A stretch of 64,000 nucleotides of DNA, from NCBI GenBank assembly GCA_963846495.1, contig CAWJWP010000017.1:434001-498000 (forward strand), read 5' to 3'. Source of the DNA: DASYQD01 sp963846495. Lineage in GTDB: Bacteria > Acidobacteriota > Thermoanaerobaculia > Multivoradales > JAIOJS01. The notes beneath the pieces are model-generated. The model had not been told where the DNA came from. It searched no databases and worked only from the letters and a program-made list of their open reading frames with translations. How positions within the stretch are numbered: the first letter of the stretch is position 1; each line of letters opens with the position of its first letter. Of this stretch, positions 56,936 to 64,000 are shown piece after piece. A program made the position numbers and the translations under genes.

Positions 56936-59900
56936 ATGAAACAAGTCGTAATCGAAAACCCTATTATCAACTCCCCGTTCGAGGAGCCTAATCGTCATTT
57001 CGAGTTCTCTGATGAAGGCATCACTAACCGAATAATCGAAGCGCGTCGTTCGAGCTCTTATTTCATTCCGATAGCTAAAACAAAGAAGAAAGGCAAGCAG
57101 TTAATCCTCGACACCGAATGGACTCAGGATCGAGTTGAACAGAACAAGTTCGTTAACGATGTCCGAGAACGTTTGGCGCTTTGGCGAAAGAGCGGTCGTA
57201 TAGGAATCACCGCAACCACTCGCAGACTCTTGGATTTTTGGAGCGATCCAACGCGAGAGCGAAAGCTCTTTTTCTGTCAAATCGAAGCTTTGGAGACGCT
57301 TATCTATGTAAGTGAAGTAGCAAGCAAACACGGCGACGCCTGGATCGCAAATCATCTTCGAACGGCAAATGATTCGTCCAATCCCGGAATGCCTCGCATC
57401 GCTTCAAAGATGGCAACGGGTTCGGGCAAGACCGTAGTCATGGCGATGATCATTGCTTGGCAAGCGCTCAACAAGATGGCGACCCATCAAGACGCACGCT
57501 TCACTGATACGTTCTTGATAATCAGTCCGGGTATTACGATTCGAGACCGTTTGCGAGTCCTGCTTCCGAACGATCCGGATACCTACTACAGAAAAATGGC
57601 TTTGGTGACCGCCGAGGAACTTGAGCAACTTCAGCAATGCAAGATCGTCATAACAAATTTCCACGCGCTCCAATTGCGCGAAACAATCAAGGCCCCGAAG
57701 GTGACCAAAGCAATTCTCTCAAATGGCGCAACTGGCACCTTCACCGAAACGCCGGATCAAATGGTGCGCCGGGTATGCCGGCACTGGGAAACAAGAAGAA
57801 CATCGTTGTCTTGAATGACGAAGCCCATCACTGTTATCGCCGCAGACCAGAAACAGACGACGAGAAACTAAAAGGTGATGATCGGCGCGAAGCTGAGAAA
57901 CGAAATGCCGAGGCGCGTGTTTGGATATCGGGTGTTGAGGCCGTCAAGTCAAAGATCGGAGTGAAGGCAATTTATGATCTTTCCGCGACGCCCTTCTTCC
58001 TGAGAGGCTCAGGTTGGCCTGAAGGGACGCTCTTTCCTTGGGTCGTTTCTGATTTCTCACTAATCGACGCAATTGAATCCGGCGTCGTCAAAGTTCCGCG
58101 CGTCCCCGTTGCCGACGACTCAATGGTTGGGGAGCAACCTACGTATCGCGATCTTTGGATTCGTATTCGCGACCAACTACCTCGAAAAGGGGCGCGGGAC
58201 CGAGGCGGTAGCCGGTGAACCAAAACTGCCCGTCGAGCTACAGGGCGCACTCCATAGTCTTTACAGCAACTATCAAAAGTATTACGCGAAGTGGGAAGAG
58301 AATGCAGAAGCGCGGGCTAAGGGCGTTACTCCTCCGGTTTTCATCGTCGTCTGCAACAACACGAATGTTTCGAAGGTTGTTTATGACTATATTGCCGGTT
58401 GGGAAAAACCGATCGCTGAAAAAACTCTTGTTCAGGCCGGGGCTCTTCCAATTTTCCGAAATGACGACGGTCAAGGCGGTTGGCTGCAACGACCGAATAC
58501 GATCTTGGTGGACAGCGAGCAACTAGAATCGGGCGAAGCGATGAGCGATGAATTCAAGAAAGTAGCGGCTCGGGAAATTGAAGAGTTTAAGAGTGAGTAT
58601 CGAGCTCGCTTCCCCGGACGCGACACGGACAGTCTCACTGACGAGGACTTATTGCGCGAAGTCATGAATACGGTCGGCAAACAAGGCCGGCTCGGCGAAC
58701 ACGTTAAATGCGTAGTTAGCGTTTCGATGCTGACGGAAGGTTGGGATGCGAACACGGTCACCCACATCCTCGGCGTTCGTGCGTTTGGTACTCAGTTGCT
58801 TTGTGAACAAGTCGTCGGCCGGGGATTGCGCCGTCGCAGTTACGCGACACAGAGTCAAACTCTCGCGGTGAACGGTCACTCAGTGACTTTTGACGCGTTC
58901 CCTCCGGAATACGCAGAAGTCTACGGCGTTCCATTCTCATTCATCCCAACGAGTGGCAGCACAACCGATCCGCCACCGGGTCCGGTGCCAACCCGCGTTC
59001 GCGCTTTAGAAGATCGAATCGAATGCGAGATTACTTTTCCCAGAGTCGCTGGCTATCGCTATGACATTCCGGGAGAGACGCTAACGGCGACCTTCTCGGA
59101 ACAATCGAAGCTGATAATATCAACTGCCGATATTCCGACGCGTGTTGACCTTGATCCGATTGTCGGTGAGAAGAGCGTTCATACACTCGACGACCTGAAG
59201 CAGCGACGCGAGAACGAAGTAACATTTGTACTGGCAAAGCGAACGCTGGAAAAGTACTTCCGAGACGATGAAGGGAATGACCGTCCGTGGCTTTTCCCGC
59301 AGTTGTTGAAGATTTCCAAGGATTGGAAAACCCAGTGCCTGACGCTAAAGGACAACACCTTTCCACAACTGCTCTTGTTGGCGGAGTTCAGTCATGATGC
59401 TGCTGATCGAATTTACAAAGCTATCGTCAGCGCTCAGACCGGCGCACCGACGCTCAAGCCCATTCTTCAGCCTTACGATGTAATCGGCTCAACTCGATAC
59501 GTAGACTTCGATACGATCAGGCCGACTTTCGCCACGCACGCTGATAAATGCCATGTTTCGCACGTCGTTGCTCACACAGAGTCATGGGAACAGAAGATGG
59601 CCGAGAGTTTGGAAGAAATGAAGGAAGTCGTCCGTTATGTAAAGAACGAGCGCCTTTACTTTACGATTCCGTACACAATCAATGGCGAAGAGCATAAGTA
59701 CACGCCTGACTTCATCGCCGTTATTGATGATGGCCAAGGCTCAGAGAATCTATTAAATGTAATCATCGAGGTTTCAGGAGAACCGAAGAAAGACAAAGCC
59801 GCAAAGGTCAGCACGGCTAAGACTCTTTGGGTTCCCTCGGTTAACAATCACGGCGGCTTCGGGCGCTGGCAATTTGTTGAAATACAAGATCCCTGGGATG

Positions 59901-59947
59901 CAAAGAATCTTATCCGGAAAGAGCTTGGATTGGAGCAGGCCTCATGA
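56936..59947 (+). CDS. Type III restriction enzyme, Res subunit, frameshifted
   Basis: About 1,000 residues of a Type III Res ATPase-nuclease. Helicase motifs are Walker A KMATGSGKTVVMAM, DEAH box VVLNDEAHHCYRR, motif III DLSATPFFLRGSGWP and late motif VVGRGLRRRSY. The C-terminal nuclease-like part is KYTPDFIAVIDDG, then NVIIEVSGEPKKDK and LWVPSVNNHGGFGRWQFVEI. It translocates on DNA and cleaves when two unmodified sites meet, together with Mod. Slips at about 57,770 and 58,180 split it. The stop overlaps the mod start (ATGA). Confidence 0.9.
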
Positions 59948-62630
59948 GCAAACCTCGCGCGACGAAGCCCGCAGCGAAGAAAAAGCGCACTGAAGTCGAT
60001 TCAATCAAGCACAAGGATCGGCGCGCCAACATTCCCACGGAAGAATTGCGCGACTTCGTTGCCGAAGACGAAGCCCAACCAAAGCAGATGCTGTACCCTC
60101 GAGACCCATCACTTGATCCGCAACTAGTTTGGAAAGGGAAAGATGAACAGGACCGAAATGATCTCTCGGTTCCGATAGTCCCAATTTATATTCAGGAAAA
60201 GATCCACCCTCAAGCTTTGATCGAGGACTTTCGCGCGCAAGCAACGGTGAAGGAGCAGGCGGGTGCTGCCGAACAAACTGGATTTCAATCGAATCTTTTT
60301 GGCGATTTCAACGGGCTCGAAGAGGACTTTGCGCGCAAAGTTGACTTCTACAGTCACGAGACTGAAAGCCAGCCGCACTGGTCGAATCGGATGATCCTTG
60401 GCGACTCGTTGATGGTAATGACGAGTTTGGCTGAAAAGGAGGGTCTGCGCGGCAAAGTTCAAATGATCTATTTCGATCCGCCGTACGGAATCAAGTTTGG
60501 ATCCAACTGGCAGGTTTCAACGCGAAAAAGAGATGTAAGAGACAAGGCGGAAGATGCGACCCGCCAGCCTGAACAAGTCCGTGCCTTCCGAGATACTTGG
60601 AAACTCGGAATTCATTCATATTTGGCGTACCTTCGCGATCGTCTGATAGTCGCACGCGAGCTCCTTACCGAAACGGGCAGCATCTTCCTTCAAATCGGCG
60701 ATGAAAATGTTCACGTCGTACGGTCCGTTTTGGACGAAGTCTTTGGTAGTGAAAATTTCATAGCCACGATCAGCTACACAAAAACTTCGGGACAAACGTC
60801 GAAGTACCTTTCTGTAACTACCGACTATATACATTGGTATTCGAAGAACTACGACGCGGTAAAGTATCGACCTATTTACGCCGAAAAGAAGTTGGGCGAA
60901 GAGGGAAGCAGTATGTATCAGTACTTAGAGGAGGCAGATGGTTCTCGGAGGAGATTGTCAGGTGACGAATTTAAGAAAACACAAACGCTACCCGAGAACT
61001 CACGACCGTTTCGTCTTGGAGATGTGACCTCACAAAGACTTGGCAGGCCTTCTGGCGAGGGTACCGCGATGTACTTTCCGGTAAACCTCGGAAAGAAGGC
61101 CTATCTTCCTCCTGGCACACGAGGTTGGTCGACGACAAGGGATGGCATGTCACGGCTGATCGCCGCCGGTCGAATTATTGCTCAAGGGGACCGGCTTGCC
61201 TTCATCCGGTATCTCGACGACTTCGCGGCCTTTGAATTGGACAATAACTGGACAGACACCGCTGGAAGCTCTGATCGGATTTACGTGGTTCAAACCAACA
61301 TTAACGTTGTCTCTAGATGGCACTCCTAACAACAGATCCAGGCGACTTACTGCTCGATCCGACATGTGGAAGCGGAACCACGGCATTTGCAGCGGAGCAG
61401 TGGGGGCGACGTTGGATTACTTGCGATACCAGCCGAGTGTCCGTCGCATTAGCACGCACGCGACTGATGGCTGCCCGATTTCCTTACTATGTGCTCGCTG
61501 ATTCGCCCGAAGGAATAAAGAAAGAAGCGGAACTAACCGGAAGAATTCCGTCGGAACATAAGACCGATAGCGACATCAAGAAAGGTTTCATCTATAAGCG
61601 AGTCCCGCATGTCACTCTTAAATCAATCGCCAACAATCCGGACATCAAAGAAGGGATGACGCGGGAAGAAATTGATGCGGCAATCGCTCGCCATGCCGAT
61701 ACCGAATTCCTTTACGACCAGCCTTACGAAGACAACAAACGCATTCGAGTCACCGGGCCATTCACAGTAGAGAGTCTCTCACCCCATCGTGTACTGGCTG
61801 CCGACGAAAACATCGATGGCACAGTCTCTGAGCAGGAAGCGCAACGCCAGCAAGACTTCGCTTCAATGATTCTCGACAACTTAAAAAAGGCCGGCGTCCA
61901 AAATACTCGAAAGCAAGAACGTCTCGTTTTTGACGCCATCGAGCCGTTTGCCGGCCAATGGATAAATGCGATCGGTACGTTCACTGACAGTGACAGCAAG
62001 GTTAAGCGGGCGGCGATTTCCCTTGGGCCAGAGCATGGCACCGTTGGGCCTCAACAAGTTAAGGAGGCGGCCAAGGAAGCCGTGCAGGGGATTGGCTTCG
62101 AGTTGTTGGTCGTTTGTGGTTTCGCGTTCGATCCACACGTGGCTGAGGAAGCGAAACGGTACGGCAAGCTCACCGTTCTCCCGACACGAATGAACCCCGA
62201 TCTCGCAATGGGCGACGAGCTGTTAAAGAAAACAGGAGCAGGAAATCTATTCATGGTTTTCGGAGAGCCTGACGTCGATATTCGTGATTCGGAAGACGGG
62301 AAGATTACCGTCGAAATCAAGGGCCTCGACATCTACGATCCAACAACCGGAGAAATCCGCTCCTCTTCAACGGACGATCTCGCCTGCTGGTTTATCGACA
62401 CAAACTACAACGGCGAAAGCTTCTTCGTTCGTCATGCTTATTTTCTTGGTGTCGACGAACCCTACGAGAAACTAAAGCGCGCCCTTCGCGCTGAAGTTGA
62501 CGAGTCCGCCTGGTCAACACTCTATTCGACCGTAAGTCGCCCATTCGCACCACCGTCCACGGGAAAGATCGCAATCAAGGTAATCAATCACTATGGCGAC
62601 GAAGTGTTAAAGGTATTTGATTTGGGCTAG
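59944..62630 (+). CDS. Type III DNA methyltransferase, Mod subunit, one frame slip
   Basis: About 895 residues. Beta-class motif order: catalytic DPPY in QMIYFDPPYGIKFGSNWQ first, SAM-binding DPTCGSGTTAFAAEQWGRRW later. A lysine-rich N-terminus and a long segment between the motifs (FIATISYTKTSGQTSKYLSV) would include target recognition. A slip at about 61,322, exactly before LLTTDPGDLLLDPTCGSG, splits the gene. The C-terminal ~300 residues (VPHVTLKSIANNPDIKEGMT onward) match the extended tail of large Type III-like Mod proteins. It methylates the recognition site and guides Res. Confidence 0.9.
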
Positions 62631-62639
62631 TAGATTTCT

Positions 62640-63962
62640 ATGGCTGATTTTCTCGTGTACTGGAAGTATTTCTGGCGGGAAACTCGCGACGATCCGAACA
62701 ATGTCGGCGAGGATTGGAGTACAGCCCGAGAATCCGTTTTCAAACAAATCAAACCAGGTGATCGAATATGGGTTGTGGTAACAGGCGGCAGTCGTCGTCC
62801 CGCTCAATGGCGGTTGCTTCAACGAATCGTTGCACGCCGCAAAGGAACGAATTGGGACGCCGACTGGCCTTATGAAGTCCTTGGTGATCCGCAAGGTAAT
62901 CAACGGTTCGATGTTCTCTCCCAATCTGATTTTGCCCCCCTACTTCGAAGGCTCGAATTCGCAAGCGGGAATAGAATTCGATTTCGAGGCACCAAGATTG
63001 GAAAGACCCTTCAATCACCACGCAAACTCTCTGGGGCAGACGGGGACCTTCTTTTAGGTTATTCGCGGAACCTTACGCTTACCAACGTCGCAATTACAAA
63101 GCAAAGTCTGGATCAGCCACGTAGGAGCCTACTGAAGCTGGTTGAATACGTTTTCGAACACCGAGACGGACTTATTGAGGGTATCACTTACCAAACACTG
63201 GCAACGTGGATTGAGCGAACAAACAAGCATGGCGTAGGTCATGCTCACGGAATGGGCGATGTCCTCGGAAAAATGGGACACCTCTTACAGGGAATCGAGG
63301 ACGAATGGGGTGAACCTGTGCCGCATATTCAGAGCTTGGTCGTTCAGAAGACTGGCTCGGATAAGGGCTTGCCCGATGAAGGTATAAGAGAGTTCTGGCC
63401 TGACTACCCAAAGATGTCTCGCGCGGAGAAGCGAAACCGTGTCAGTGTCGAGCATAAACGAATAGTTGATTTCGGCAGCCGTTGGAATGACGTGTTAGAC
63501 AAGCTGGGACTACCCGAAGTTACCGAAGAACAATTGCCACGGCGTTTCCCGTATGGACGCGGCGGTGAATCGATCGAGCACAAAGCGTTCAAGCAATACA
63601 TTCATGACCATCCTGAACTTGTGGGTGCTGGGAGTAATTTCCAGCGATTTCAAGAATATTCATTACCTTCTAACGATACGATTGATGTCTTATTCAAGTC
63701 CCGCGACGGGTGCATTGCGGTAGAGGTGAAATCATCCCGATCTGATCTTTTCCCCGACGATTATGTGCGAGGTTTATATCAATCCATAAAGTATGGGGCT
63801 TTATTAAGAGCGATGGCTCAAGCCGGTAGCTACTCGATTCCTTCAGAGATTAAGTCGTTATTAGTACTTGAATCATCTCTTCCTGATCAATTTCGAGGGT
63901 TAGCTCGGATATTAGGAGTGATTGTAATTGAGAACGCACGGGCAGCGAAACCGATTAAATGA
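62640..63962 (+). CDS. nuclease-like protein in the Type III operon
   Basis: 440 residues, 9 bases after mod. The N-terminal ~100 residues (WKYFWRETRDDPN, PGDRIWVVVTGGSRRPAQWR) have an EVE/PUA-like flavour, a fold that reads modified bases; weak resemblance only. A middle helical domain has ITYQTLATWIERTNKHGVGH and IQSLVVQKTGSDKGLPDEGI. The C-terminus is PD-(D/E)XK-like: FKQYIHDHPELVG, then NDTIDVLFKSRDG and CIAVEVKSSRSD, giving Asp and Glu-x-Lys. A separate endonuclease accompanying a Type III system, perhaps modification-dependent, is plausible; no family name recognised. Intact frame. Confidence 0.75.
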   Translation: MADFLVYWKYFWRETRDDPNNVGEDWSTARESVFKQIKPGDRIWVVVTGGSRRPAQWRLLQRIVARRKGTNWDADWPYEVLGDPQGNQRFDVLSQSDFAPLLRRLEFASGNRIRFRGTKIGKTLQSPRKLSGADGDLLLGYSRNLTLTNVAITKQSLDQPRRSLLKLVEYVFEHRDGLIEGITYQTLATWIERTNKHGVGHAHGMGDVLGKMGHLLQGIEDEWGEPVPHIQSLVVQKTGSDKGLPDEGIREFWPDYPKMSRAEKRNRVSVEHKRIVDFGSRWNDVLDKLGLPEVTEEQLPRRFPYGRGGESIEHKAFKQYIHDHPELVGAGSNFQRFQEYSLPSNDTIDVLFKSRDGCIAVEVKSSRSDLFPDDYVRGLYQSIKYGALLRAMAQAGSYSIPSEIKSLLVLESSLPDQFRGLARILGVIVIENARAAKPIK

Positions 63963-64000
63963 ATCCCGGAATCTTCCTGATTAACGACAAAGACGAGCTC
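63959..64000 (+). CDS. start of a fourth operon gene, partial
   Basis: ATG 63959 overlaps the preceding stop (ATGA) and opens MNPGIFLINDKDEL before the window ends. The overlap suggests a coupled fourth gene of the restriction-modification operon. Too short to identify. Confidence 0.5.
   Translation, partial: MNPGIFLINDKDEL

Overview
The window is not one continuous genome. Three blocks with different base composition and gene style meet at two abrupt joins, each inside a coding sequence. Block A (1 to about 9,012) is very GC-rich. It holds a TPR-CHAT protein, a DUF5666 lipoprotein, an IS110 element, a Tat-exported amidase and a large WD40-GTPase-TIR protein. Block B (about 9,013 to 14,803) is also GC-rich and looks actinobacterial: an MmyB-type XRE regulator, SnoaL-like proteins, a DsbA-fold CPWA protein, two RibD-type reductases and an AraC regulator. 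Block C (about 14,804 to 64,000) has clearly lower GC and looks like an acidobacterium of the Blastocatellia/Pyrinomonadaceae type. That placement is my inference from gene content and from the dispersed palindromes and word-like low-complexity intergenic DNA. The joins at about 9,012 and 14,803 are most simply assembly or read chimeras. Many genes in all blocks carry single-base frameshifts that restore family-typical protein when corrected, so uncorrected long-read data is likely. I annotate such genes as single loci.

Block C layout: two phytoene-desaturase-like oxidoreductases, an amino acid permease, a tandem universal stress protein, Ada, an aldehyde dehydrogenase with an EamA transporter, and a VOC protein. 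Next come an apparently uncharacterised minus-strand structured RNA with its own promoter and terminator, hicBA, tag, and a MASE1-GAF-PAS hybrid histidine kinase. A repair stretch follows: an OB-fold/DEDD exonuclease, RmuC, and an AddB-like nuclease whose reading frame has absorbed several dispersed palindromic elements.

The most distinctive locus is 41.5 to 48.5 kb. Two small genes encode peptides with an almost identical aromatic, four-cysteine C-terminus. Around them are a TlpA-like thioredoxin, an ABC exporter with a Pro/Met/Gly-rich N-terminus and, divergently, a GAF protein with a cytoplasmic-type subtilisin. This looks like a peptide production, folding and export system, possibly a new RiPP-like family. 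No classical RiPP tailoring enzyme is visible.

The right part holds secreted small proteins, a PQQ-type beta-propeller protein, a DUF433/DUF5615 toxin-antitoxin pair and an ORF6N protein containing three coding palindromes. It ends with a Type III restriction-modification operon (res, mod, a third gene with a PD-(D/E)XK-like C-terminus, and the start of a fourth gene).
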